Shown in pieces: positions 17,513-25,021 of a stretch of 42,769 nucleotides of DNA (position 1 is its first letter; every line of letters begins with the position of its first letter). The notes beneath the pieces are model-generated. The model was not told the origin of the DNA, did not search any database, and saw nothing but the letters and a program-made list of their open reading frames with translations. Source of the DNA: Ruminococcus flavefaciens (lineage in GTDB: Bacteria; Bacillota; Clostridia; Oscillospirales; Ruminococcaceae); contig CACYSQ010000031.1 of the NCBI GenBank assembly GCA_902777125.1, forward strand, positions 1 through 42,769, in the 5' to 3' direction. Made by a program: the position numbers and the translations under genes.

Positions 17513-17640
17513 AGCGCCCCCTTTGTTACAGCGCGGTGGAGATCACCGGCAGCGTTTCTGCATATCATGGCTTGCAGAGAGCCATTCTAAACGGTCCCGT
17601 ACCAATGGAATGTGCTGCATTGGCAAGGGCAATTTGTCAC
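17513..17640 (-). ncRNA. Structured 5' leader of the EAL gene
   Basis: The transcript from the promoter at 17646-17674 would carry a leader of about 125 bases. On the minus strand I see nested pairing, TGCAG/CTGCA enclosing CATTC/GAATG enclosing ACGG/CCGT, and a separate hairpin CGGTG/CACCG just before the ribosome site. It does not match the GEMM c-di-GMP riboswitch consensus that I know. Structure was judged by eye, so it may be chance. Confidence 0.3.
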
Positions 17641-17645
17641 TTTAT

Positions 17646-17674
17646 ATTATACTCCATTTTGCTTCAAATGTCAA
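17646..17674 (-). promoter_or_regulatory. Promoter of the EAL gene
   Basis: On the minus strand, perfect TTGACA (17669-17674) and perfect TATAAT (17646-17651) with a 17-bp spacer. Confidence 0.9.
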
Positions 17675-17693
17675 TCCTTAACTTGGAACTAAG

Positions 17694-17717
17694 AAAGGCG
17701 GACTTTAGTCCGCCTTT
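17694..17717 (-). terminator. Terminator of htrA
   Basis: AAAGGCGGAC (17694-17703) and GTCCGCCTTT (17708-17717) form a perfect 10-bp stem. It lies 5 bases after the stop of the protease gene, with CTT on the minus side. Confidence 0.85.
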
Positions 17718-17721
17718 ACTG

Positions 17722-18999
17722 TTATTCTGCCTCGCCGAGGGTCAGCTCTGTGGTCTTGGTCTCGCCGCTTCGTGAGAATTTTACCTCAACGGTATCGCCG
17801 GCGCTGTACTGGTTCTTTTCCGAGATGAGCTCAGCCGTGGTAGTGACCTCCTTTCCGCCGAATTCAACGATGATATCGCCCGAGAGCAGTCCCGCTTTTT
17901 CAGCGGCGCTGTTCTCATTGACCGAGGTAACATACACACCTACAGGTATGCGGTACATCTCAGCTGTCTGCTGGTCAACGTCCTGACAGCTTATACCGAG
18001 CTGCGGCTTGCCGGTAACATGACCGCAGTCGATGAGGTCGCGGACTATCTTTGCGGCTTCGTTGGAGGGGATAGCGAAGCCGATGTTGTCGATGGAAGCG
18101 CCCGAATAAGACGAGGACATCTTCGAGGAATTGATGCCGATGACCTGACCGTACTTATTGATGAGCGGACCGCCGGAATTGCCGGCATTGATAGCGGCAT
18201 CGGTCTGGAGAAGGGTCATGCTCTGACTGCTTATCTTGACCTCTCTGTCCTTGCCGGAAACGACGCCGGTCGTAACGGAATTTTTCAGCTCGAAGCCGAG
18301 AGGGTTTCCGATAGCAACGACCGATTCACCGAGGCGGAGGTCATCACTGTCACCGAATTCGGCAGCGGTAAGACCGTCAGCCTTTATTTTCAGAACGGCG
18401 AGGTCAAAATCGGTATCATAGCCTATCACCTCAGCGTCATATTCCGTATCATCGCTGAGGATAACGGTTATTTTATCGGAAAGACCGCTGTTATACTCGC
18501 TGTCGTAGATAACGTGGGCGTTAGTAACGATGTAGCCTTCCTCTGAGATGATAACGCCGGTGCCCGTACCGGTAGCGGTCCGTGAGGAAGACCTGCCGCT
18601 GTTCATTCCGAAGTCGAACATACCGGAGTAGCCCTGTGAAGTCACCGTGAACTCGGACTTGATACCGACAACGGAGGGGAGGACCTTATCGACGATATCC
18701 TCAGTGGAGAGGGCAGTTCCGGTTGAATTTTCGGTTTTGCTTCCGAGGAGGCTCATGCTGTCGGCGGTGACGCCTGATGTGCGGTCAACGTACTCGGTGA
18801 TTATCTTGGTGGTATGGGTATTGCTCTCTGCCGCCCTGTAGATCGCAACTGAACCGAAGGAGACCATTGACATTGCCATGATACCTGCCGCTATTTTTGC
18901 AGCAGCACGCTTTTTGGAGGGCTTTTTAACGCAGGGATCTGCACTGAAAACATTATTCTCGCTGTAGCTTCCGTTATTGTATTCGTTATAATTCATCAT
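17722..18999 (-). CDS. HtrA/DegP-family membrane-anchored serine protease with PDZ domain
   Basis: About 425 residues from ATG 18999; a GTG at 19008 is also in frame, but AAAGGA lies only 2 bases before it, whereas ATG 18999 has 11. A short Asn-rich cytoplasmic head precedes one membrane helix (about 37-55). A trypsin-like S1C domain follows, with the catalytic triad His in TNAHVI (about 162), Asp in FDLAVLK (about 199) and Ser in GNSGGPL (about 275). A C-terminal PDZ domain (about 330-420) has PQLGISCQDV and AAEKAGLLSGDII. It should degrade or refold damaged proteins outside the membrane. A Gly/Ser/Arg-rich stretch lies just before the protease core. It is monocistronic. Confidence 0.95.
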   Translation of the reverse strand: MMNYNEYNNGSYSENNVFSADPCVKKPSKKRAAAKIAAGIMAMSMVSFGSVAIYRAAESNTHTTKIITEYVDRTSGVTADSMSLLGSKTENSTGTALSTEDIVDKVLPSVVGIKSEFTVTSQGYSGMFDFGMNSGRSSSRTATGTGTGVIISEEGYIVTNAHVIYDSEYNSGLSDKITVILSDDTEYDAEVIGYDTDFDLAVLKIKADGLTAAEFGDSDDLRLGESVVAIGNPLGFELKNSVTTGVVSGKDREVKISSQSMTLLQTDAAINAGNSGGPLINKYGQVIGINSSKMSSSYSGASIDNIGFAIPSNEAAKIVRDLIDCGHVTGKPQLGISCQDVDQQTAEMYRIPVGVYVTSVNENSAAEKAGLLSGDIIVEFGGKEVTTTAELISEKNQYSAGDTVEVKFSRSGETKTTELTLGEAE

Positions 19000-19061
19000 A
19001 AAATTCACGTTCCTTTCAGATCGCTGAGGTGTTCCTCAGGCTATGGTCTTATTATATACGG

Positions 19062-19131
19062 TGAATGTGAAATGAATTTGCAGTGTGTGTAGAATTTTCG
19101 GTAATATTCTGTGTCAGATATTTCACATTCA
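19062..19131. promoter_or_regulatory. Inverted repeat upstream of htrA, possible operator
   Basis: TGAATGTGAAAT (19062-19073) and ATTTCACATTCA (19120-19131) are perfect 12-bp inverted arms separated by 46 bp. The first arm lies in the spacer region of the likely htrA promoter (TATAAT at 19051-19056, minus strand). The weak -35 and paired sites would fit control by a regulator that binds both sites. Confidence 0.45.
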
Positions 19132-19300
19132 TGACAGCCTTGTGAAACGGGCTTTTACTTTTCTGACATAAACCGGCATAGCATAAAAAATCCCGGAAGC
19201 TTATAACGGTGGTACTTGTATAGCAGTATTTATCAGAACTATTGAGGCAAACCCATTTGATGAAAGTGCTTTCAAACTCTATCCGGAGCCTTATCTTTAG

Positions 19301-19387
19301 TTTTTTCCTGACGGTACAAAATTAGCGCTACCCGAAAAAGGTAGCGCTTTGCTTTTCTTTCAAGAACCGTGTACCGTCACGAAAAAA
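19301..19387. repeat. 87-bp inverted-repeat element with an internal hairpin
   Basis: The 18-bp ends (19301-19318, TTTTTTCCTGACGGTACA; 19370-19387, TGTACCGTCACGAAAAAA) are inverted with one mismatch. Inside lies a second perfect hairpin, AGCGCTACC/GGTAGCGCT (19324-19348), followed by TTGCTTTT. The whole would fold into a two-step cruciform. No transposase is present. It could be a miniature element, a bidirectional terminator or a small structured RNA. Confidence 0.65.
19324..19356 (+). terminator. Terminator-like hairpin inside the 87-bp element
   Basis: AGCGCTACC (19324-19332), loop CGAAAAA, GGTAGCGCT (19340-19348), then TTGCTTTT. No plus-strand gene precedes it apart from the 37-codon frame ending at 19300. 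Confidence 0.6.
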
Positions 19388-19408
19388 CCATAATAAAGTC
19401 TTTGGAAA

Positions 19409-19479
19409 GGGGTCTGGGGTGACTCCCCGCAGTGCGGGGAGATGTCAGCGAAGCTGACAGAGGGGACCGCCGCCGTGAG
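19409..19479. repeat. 71-bp dispersed intergenic repeat, copy 2
   Basis: Nearly identical to 1-71 and in the same orientation, with the same two perfect hairpins. It lies 43 bases beyond the stop of the last gene of the minus operon, just as copy 1 lies beyond the minus-strand GGDEF gene. Confidence 0.85.
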
Positions 19480-19521
19480 TACTGCCATATAAGCATCACA
19501 GTTATGCTCCGCGGCTTTTCT

Positions 19522-19758
19522 TTATCCAAGCGATTTCAGCTTCTTCTGGAGCTCGATCATATGGTTACGGCAGGCAGTTATCTCGCCGGTATACTTATTG
19601 AACCACTCAACGTCGCTTTCCTCCGGGGTCTCCTGCAAAAGAACCGCCTGAACGAGGGCAGACTGCGATCTTGAACGCTTACGCTCGATCTCCTCGATCG
19701 TCTGCATACAAACCTTTATCTCTTTTTTGAGCTTCCTCTTTTCACTCCATGCACTCAT
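19522..19758 (-). CDS. Small coiled-coil protein, last gene of the SipW/AAA operon
   Basis: 78 residues, highly charged and almost fully helical (RKLKKEIKVCMQTIEEIERKR, then IELQKKLKSLG), with no membrane segment. It starts at ATG 19758 behind GAGGTGG, 12 bases after the stop of the small membrane protein. No family is recognised. Its place as the last of eight closely packed genes suggests a small adaptor for the system. The ribosome site and tight spacing support a real gene. Confidence 0.65.
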   Translation of the reverse strand: MSAWSEKRKLKKEIKVCMQTIEEIERKRSRSQSALVQAVLLQETPEESDVEWFNKYTGEITACRNHMIELQKKLKSLG

Positions 19759-19770
19759 TTCTATTCCACC

Positions 19771-20223
19771 TCAATTACCTTTCTTGTTTATTTCACTGAC
19801 GATAGCCGCTGCCTCATCGTAACCCTTATCGAGGTCATCGAGGATATCGTCGATAGCATTTTTCACATCGGGAAGTCTCTCCGACATCTGTTCCGGATAC
19901 TTGATAAGGCAGGTATTCAGCTCATTTATGGTCTTCTGCTTATCCTCAAAGCCGTCGATAAGGAAGGCATAGGAGGAGGCACTGCTCATATAGCCGATTA
20001 TCATGGAATACCGCGTATCATAGCCGCCCTCAGTATTAAGGTAGCCCTCTATCTCGCCGGAAACGTGCCTGAGCTCAGTCCGGTACTGTGACCGGTAGGT
20101 CTTCTGCACACGCTCTTTTTCGTCGATGTAGAGACCGATGAACACAAGCAGAGCTATGAGAGTGATGATGAACATGATTATAGCAGTCCACATTCTCTTT
20201 TTCATTAGCTTTTCCTGATTCAA
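19771..20223 (-). CDS. Small single-TM protein with extracytoplasmic helical domain
   Basis: 150 residues from TTG 20223 behind GAGGTG; the TTGA overlaps the TGA stop of the upstream peptidase by 4 bases, indicating translational coupling. An ATG seven codons in has its own AGGA and is an alternative start. A membrane helix spans about 12-32 after a basic N-terminus (KKRMW), so residues about 33-150 should face outside. That part is mainly helical and acidic. No family is recognised. It could be a chaperone or guide in the export of the surface proteins. Confidence 0.7.
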   Translation of the reverse strand: MNQEKLMKKRMWTAIIMFIITLIALLVFIGLYIDEKERVQKTYRSQYRTELRHVSGEIEGYLNTEGGYDTRYSMIIGYMSSASSYAFLIDGFEDKQKTINELNTCLIKYPEQMSERLPDVKNAIDDILDDLDKGYDEAAAIVSEINKKGN

Positions 20224-21152
20224 GCATCATCACCTCTTTCCGCGTCCGATGCGGTACGATTATCTCTGTCGTCATCACCGGGAGCTTCCTCTTCCGGGAG
20301 CTCATCTTCTGTCCCGGGAACGTTTTCCTCCTCCGGGAGCTCATCTTCCGTCCCGGGAACGCTTTCTTCCTCCGGGAACTCATCTTCTGTCTCGGGAACG
20401 TTTTCCTCCTCCGGAGCATCGGGAGCTTCCGGTCCATCGTCATGGGGAGCTTCTGCCGCTTCCTTCATACGGAGCAGCTCCTCCTCCGAGAGATTTTCCT
20501 GAGCGAGACGTTCCTTTTCCTTCTCTATAGCCTCACGGAGAAGCGCCTCGTGCTCCTCCTCTGCGGCTTCCTTCTTTTTTCTGACAGCGTCACGGGTTAT
20601 CCGCGAGATCGTCCTGACCTCATAGAGTGCCGCTGCGAGCATGGGTATCATCACGAGTATGAGCAGGAGTTTTTTCCTGTCGGCAAACGAGCCTATCCAG
20701 CGGTAAAATCTCGCTTTTCCGGTATATCTGCCGTAAATCTGGTCTGACCGGACAGCCTTTCTGTCAGCGGTGCTGTTTGCATCGCCCTTTGTGACGAACG
20801 TGCCGTCGGGTCTGACCTCGATTATCCTGTGCGTGACGAGCTTTCCGTAAACGTCCGGTTCCTCCGAGCGGAAGGTTATCACGTCGCCGACTTCAAGCTC
20901 GTCCGCGGGGGTATCCTTAATGTAGATATAGTCGCCGACCTGGAGGGAGGGCTCCATGCTGCCGGTGACGACCTTCAGCATACTTCTGCCGAAAACGCTG
21001 ACCGGTCTGCCCTTTGAGGAGCAGATCATGATGTATACCACAAATCCGACAAGCACCGCAGTAACTATGGCTATCGCGGCATTTCCCGCAAAGCGCAGCC
21101 TTTTCCGCAGGGTGCTGACGTTATCCTCCTGAATATTTTCTTCGCTGTTCAA
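20220..21152 (-). CDS. SipW-like type I signal peptidase (S26B), with acidic repeat tail (peptidase 2)
   Basis: About 310 residues from TTG 21152 (a TTG at 21158 is directly adjacent to GGTGG and less likely). A first membrane helix lies at about 24-46. The catalytic Ser is in VTGSMEPSL (Ser about 67 from the outer start); THRI supplies His about 110 in place of the bacterial Lys, and KGDANS carries Asp about 126. This Ser/His pattern is that of the SipW/ER-type enzymes, which release TasA-like proteins. A second membrane helix follows (about 162-182), which places the 130-residue tail in the cytoplasm. The tail is helical and charged and then holds three 14-residue repeats of the NVPGTEDELPEEE type. 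The gene follows the DUF2357-like gene by fewer than 20 bases. Confidence 0.85.
   Translation of the reverse strand: MNSEENIQEDNVSTLRKRLRFAGNAAIAIVTAVLVGFVVYIMICSSKGRPVSVFGRSMLKVVTGSMEPSLQVGDYIYIKDTPADELEVGDVITFRSEEPDVYGKLVTHRIIEVRPDGTFVTKGDANSTADRKAVRSDQIYGRYTGKARFYRWIGSFADRKKLLLILVMIPMLAAALYEVRTISRITRDAVRKKKEAAEEEHEALLREAIEKEKERLAQENLSEEELLRMKEAAEAPHDDGPEAPDAPEEENVPETEDEFPEEESVPGTEDELPEEENVPGTEDELPEEEAPGDDDRDNRTASDAERGDDA
20284..20412. repeat. Three tandem 42-bp repeats in the peptidase 2 tail
   Basis: The segment encodes the 14-residue acidic repeats (VPGTEDELPEEE with variants PETEDEFPEE and ESVPGTED). Copies differ by a few substitutions, several of them silent. In-frame repeat number change is likely between strains. 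Confidence 0.75.
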
Positions 21153-21166
21153 AAGCAACCACCGAT

Positions 21167-23386
21167 CTATTCGTTATACTTTCGCTTTTTCTGTGCCCAC
21201 CAGCGGCGTATGAGCTCTGCACGGGTAACGTGATATGCCTTGTAGAGCTGTGCCATCTGCTGTGCTATAGCCTTCTGCTCTTCCGGAGTCCTTACCGGAG
21301 GCTTATATACAGGCTTCGGACGGTTCTTGTCCTCGCGCTTTCTCTTGCGTTTGAACTTTATATCATCACGCCACCGTCTGAAACGGTAATGGAAGGTCTG
21401 TCCGTACTTCCTGTAGTAGAATTCCATTTCGTTGTGCTTTTTCTTTTCCTCTGCTTTCAGGCGTTTCTTCTCGGCGATCTCGGCGCGTCTCTGCTTGAAA
21501 TCAGGACGGTCGGTATTCTCGGGAATGAAGCCGAAAACCATAGCGAGGATATAGCGTACCAGCCGGACGAAGGCGTAAACAGGGTTTCTGGAGTATTCGC
21601 GGCGGATCGTCTCGAAGGGCTTGTTCTCGAAGTACTGGCGTTCGGCCTTGAGACGGTCGGCGCGTTCCTTTTCGGCACGTTCCTTCTCGCGCTTCTGCTG
21701 CTCGATCTTCATGCGGGCAGCGACCTCGCGCGGATCTTCGAATTCGTTCTTGTTCTCCTCGCTGTTTTCTTCGAGCTCAGCCTTGACCTGCTCGACCTCG
21801 TCATCGGTCATATGGTCGTAAACGCTCTGCTTCTCGCGTTCTTCACGAACGGCAGCCTTATTTTCGAGCCTTTCGACATCGACGCCCTCGGCATCACCGA
21901 GCTCTGTACGGACGAGCTTTTTCTCCTCATCGAGACGGGCTCTCTCGGCAGCCTCACGCTCTTCCTGCTCACGTTTCAGGCGGGCAGCCTCCTCACGCTT
22001 GCGGAGATCCTCAAGCCGCGCAAGGCGTTCTGCCTCCTGACGTTCGCGTTCGCGCTCGGCAGCCTCCTGCTCGGCTTTTTTCCTTGCGAGCATTTCCTGG
22101 AGCTGACGCTCCTCCTCCTCGCGCTGTAATCTGATACGTTCGAGCTCCTCCTGCCGGGCAGCCTCGATGCGTTCCTGTTCGAGGCGGCGCTGTTCCTCCT
22201 CCTCTTTGGCTCTGAGCTGTTCCTGACGTTCGAGTTCGAGCTTTCTGACGTACTCGCGTTCGCGGTCGATGATGTTGTTGAGCTCCTCGTAGATACCGGT
22301 GAGGTCGTCCGGGAGCTTTCTTACGAATTGCAGCTCACCGCCGCCTGTGACGTAGCCGGCAGTGGCCTCAGCCTCGATATTGTAATCGGCTGCGAGCTCC
22401 CTGTCGAAGCGCTTGACGATCTTTGGCGCGACGGTTTTACGCTTCTGAGTTTTCAGCTCCTTGAGCTTATCCTCGTTTGAGCTGTTATACGACCGGAACA
22501 GGAGGAAATTGAGTATCATGACCTTGTAGAAGTCGTCGATATATTCCTCTCCGGGCTTAACAGCGGTATTTTCAACATTTATCTCATAGCCCGCCTTGTC
22601 GTAGCTCTCGATGTACTGCCAGAGAGTGAGACAGGCTTTGAGGTCAACATTTTTCATGATCGCGTTGGTACGCATTACAGGAGGTCTGATATAGGAGGTC
22701 CCGAGAGCCTGACAGAGCTCCGAGCCCTTATAGCCCTCGATGATCTTTTTGAGCTTTTCCACACGCTGCCATATCGTAAAGCCGCCGGCATCGTAGGTAT
22801 CGAGGCTGTCGGTAGTCTCGACTTTGAGCTGAATCCTGTACTTTCCGCCGTTTCCGTCGTCAATGGAGGTATCGTAGCCGAGAGCCATTACCTTCTCGTC
22901 CTTTGTGACCTCCGCGAGCTTTTCATAGCGGCGGTTTATGAATATGTAAAGACGGTCGATGAGCGTGTTGATGAACTTGTTCTCATAGGTCATCAGGCTC
23001 TCTTCCTTGTAGACGTTGAGTATCTTGGAGGGCGTGATCTTGCCGGTCCTCTTGTCGATGCTCTGAATGAGGTCGGTGTGCTGTGCGAGGTGCTTGACCG
23101 ATTCGACGGTTATCTTCCTCGACAGCGCTATGGGGACTACCTCCTCGACGTCCTCGATGGTCTTTCTCGGGGCGCGGAGGAAGTTATCGAGGTGGACAAG
23201 ACCGTTCTCGATAGCCTCTACCCACGAAACATCTATGACCTTCTGCATGATCTTGCGGTTCATGGCGAAGGTATTGCGGCTTGAGCGAATGAGCTGATCG
23301 AGCTCGATGAAAAGTTTGTCATCGCTGAAAACTTCGACGAAATCCTTGAATTCGCCGTACCATTTATCATATAAGTTTTCGCTCAT
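21167..23386 (-). CDS. DUF2357-like protein with long coiled coil, partner of the AAA+ ATPase
   Basis: About 739 residues from ATG 23386 (AGG 9 bases upstream); ATG 23392 is also in frame. The N-terminal 380 residues resemble the DUF2357 domain of McrC-like proteins: LRAPRKTIEDVEEVVPIALSR, then SKILNVYKEE and TYENKFINTLIDRL. No PD-(D/E)xK nuclease motif was found. Residues about 385-530 are a nearly unbroken Glu/Arg/Gln helix. Then comes a second charged region, a hydrophobic stretch (VRLVRYILAMVFGFI, about 625-645) that could touch the membrane, and a very basic C-terminus (KFKRKRKRED). It lies directly after the AAA+ gene, the usual order for McrB/McrC-type pairs, but the neighbours are export genes. 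Confidence 0.7.
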   Translation of the reverse strand: MSENLYDKWYGEFKDFVEVFSDDKLFIELDQLIRSSRNTFAMNRKIMQKVIDVSWVEAIENGLVHLDNFLRAPRKTIEDVEEVVPIALSRKITVESVKHLAQHTDLIQSIDKRTGKITPSKILNVYKEESLMTYENKFINTLIDRLYIFINRRYEKLAEVTKDEKVMALGYDTSIDDGNGGKYRIQLKVETTDSLDTYDAGGFTIWQRVEKLKKIIEGYKGSELCQALGTSYIRPPVMRTNAIMKNVDLKACLTLWQYIESYDKAGYEINVENTAVKPGEEYIDDFYKVMILNFLLFRSYNSSNEDKLKELKTQKRKTVAPKIVKRFDRELAADYNIEAEATAGYVTGGGELQFVRKLPDDLTGIYEELNNIIDREREYVRKLELERQEQLRAKEEEEQRRLEQERIEAARQEELERIRLQREEEERQLQEMLARKKAEQEAAERERERQEAERLARLEDLRKREEAARLKREQEEREAAERARLDEEKKLVRTELGDAEGVDVERLENKAAVREEREKQSVYDHMTDDEVEQVKAELEENSEENKNEFEDPREVAARMKIEQQKREKERAEKERADRLKAERQYFENKPFETIRREYSRNPVYAFVRLVRYILAMVFGFIPENTDRPDFKQRRAEIAEKKRLKAEEKKKHNEMEFYYRKYGQTFHYRFRRWRDDIKFKRKRKREDKNRPKPVYKPPVRTPEEQKAIAQQMAQLYKAYHVTRAELIRRWWAQKKRKYNE

Positions 23387-23414
23387 TCGCATTCACCTGC
23401 CGTTCCTGAACGGA

Positions 23415-24992
23415 TCAGAAGAGCTTCTGGAGTCTTTCGAGGTAAGCTATTGATTCGTTCATCTTATTTTTGCCGAAGGATTTGTTCATATATACGCAAA
23501 GCTCACGGAGCTCTTCACGGAGCATTGCAAGGTTAAGTGATTCAAACTTTCTGAATATCTTGGTAGCAAGAACGTAGTCGATACCGTCGAGCTCCTCGCC
23601 GCCGCAGGCAACGTATACCGGCACGAACAGGTTCATCTGCTTGAGGATACGGTTACCGAAGGCAACACGCAGCTTCTCGATGACCCAGAGGTCAAGCTGC
23701 TGGATCTTCTTGAGGTTTTCCTGCGATATCGGGTACTTGTCGAAGGCATCGCGGAAGAGCTGATCGAGGTGATCGAAGCCGAGGTTGATAGGCGGAGTAT
23801 CCGGAGCCTCGAAAGCAACGCCCTTTGTATCGAGGTTGATAGGCTGAGCACGGTCGTACACCTTATCGGAGATAGCGTAGGTGGAATCGTCGTTGTTCGC
23901 AGTACCGATGTACCAGATATTCTGCGGAATGAAGATCTTGCCCTTGTCGAGCTTGACAGGGTCAGTGCTCCATGCGTTCGGCACGATATCGAGAGCCCAT
24001 TCGTCCGCATTGGGCATTTCGAGAATGGAGAGCATCTCAGCGAAGTAATATTCGACACGGGCGATATTCATCTCATCGAGAAGGATAAAGTTGATATCGT
24101 TGTTGTAGCTCGAGGAGTAGATACGCTTGAGTACCTCGGTCTCGTTGAAGTTCTTCGTAAATTCGTTGAAGTAACCGAAAAGCTCGGTACGGTCACGCCA
24201 TGAAGGCTGTACCGAAGCGATAGTGGTATCTACCTGTAAGAACTTGCCGAAGGAGTAGGGGAGTGAGGTCTTACCGGTACCGGAGATACCCTGTAGGATA
24301 ATGAGCTTGGTGGAAGCCATACCTGCTATGAACAGGCGGACCGTCTTGGGCTCATAGTAGAGGTGCATACGCGAGCAGGCGAAATTGCGGTATCTGTCGC
24401 AGAGCTCCTCAAGAGTGATCGTATTGTCGTACTCAGGCGGAGTGTAGGTCTTGTAGAAGGTATCGACCTCGATGAGCTTGGAGAAGCGGTAGTCCGTGGT
24501 CTGAACGACGCCGTCCTCGACAGTGCCGGCAGCCGGGAGCTCTCCGCCTCCGGGAGCCTCGCCGCCGGGAAGGAGATTTCCGCCCTGATAAGCGAGAGAG
24601 GTGCCTCCGGGAAGACCCATCTGCGAGACCTTCATAGCCATGATCTCGTCCTTTTCCTTAGCCATTTTCATGACCTGACGCTGCAATGCGGCGATCTCCT
24701 CAAGGAGGTCCTCATTGCTGACTATCGAATGCCTGAAACGGATATATTTTCTTATCGCAAGGAATATTATCACTGCTATCAGGACATAGATCAGCACAAC
24801 TATTACAATAGACAGCACAGTCAGCACCCAGCCGAGCGCCCCCATGCTTCTGGTATGAGTCTTGATTATATCTATGTAGTTTGGAATGTTGAATATCTGC
24901 GCGAAGCCGTCCCGCAGCCCGCGCCATATCTCGGTGTAGCCCTTGAGCATTTCCGAGATAAATTCAAAAAAGAATTTTAAAAATGCGTTCAT
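23415..24992 (-). CDS. Membrane-anchored McrB/dynein-type AAA+ ATPase
   Basis: 525 residues from ATG 24992 behind CGGAG. An amphipathic N-terminus and one membrane helix (about 52-80) are followed by a short coiled coil (about 92-122) and a Gly/Pro-rich linker. The AAA_5-type ATPase domain has Walker A GISGTGKTS (235-243), Walker B FILLDEMN (302-309) and a sensor-like YIGTANNDD (361-369). It is a MoxR/McrB-class motor, here fixed to the membrane, which is unusual for a McrB restriction subunit. It is followed 22 bases later by the DUF2357-like gene. I infer that it remodels a membrane or exported complex. Nucleotide preference (ATP or GTP) cannot be told. Confidence 0.85.
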   Translation of the reverse strand: MNAFLKFFFEFISEMLKGYTEIWRGLRDGFAQIFNIPNYIDIIKTHTRSMGALGWVLTVLSIVIVVLIYVLIAVIIFLAIRKYIRFRHSIVSNEDLLEEIAALQRQVMKMAKEKDEIMAMKVSQMGLPGGTSLAYQGGNLLPGGEAPGGGELPAAGTVEDGVVQTTDYRFSKLIEVDTFYKTYTPPEYDNTITLEELCDRYRNFACSRMHLYYEPKTVRLFIAGMASTKLIILQGISGTGKTSLPYSFGKFLQVDTTIASVQPSWRDRTELFGYFNEFTKNFNETEVLKRIYSSSYNNDINFILLDEMNIARVEYYFAEMLSILEMPNADEWALDIVPNAWSTDPVKLDKGKIFIPQNIWYIGTANNDDSTYAISDKVYDRAQPINLDTKGVAFEAPDTPPINLGFDHLDQLFRDAFDKYPISQENLKKIQQLDLWVIEKLRVAFGNRILKQMNLFVPVYVACGGEELDGIDYVLATKIFRKFESLNLAMLREELRELCVYMNKSFGKNKMNESIAYLERLQKLF

Positions 24993-25021
24993 GATAAGCT
25001 CCGATCATTTAGTCGCTATCC

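Larger units (their letters stand above)
19009..19521. other. Intergenic region without an intact gene
   Basis: Contents in order: the htrA upstream region with a CTGAGG/CCTCAG hairpin (19024-19039), a TATAAT on the minus strand (19051-19056) with no good -35 box, and a 12-bp inverted repeat. A short frame without a start codon (19187-19300, ending ...FKLYPEPYL and TAG) could be a gene remnant or chance. An 87-bp inverted-repeat element abuts it at 19301-19387, and the 71-bp repeat ends the region at 19409-19479. Confidence 0.6.

Noticed and set aside
21230-22129. A 299-codon Leu-rich plus-strand frame
   Set aside because: Its Leu richness is the complement of the Glu/Lys/Arg coiled coil on the minus strand.
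21167-24992. A standard McrBC restriction system
   Set aside because: No nuclease motif was found in the partner, the ATPase is membrane-anchored, there is no modification-sensing domain, and the neighbours are export genes.
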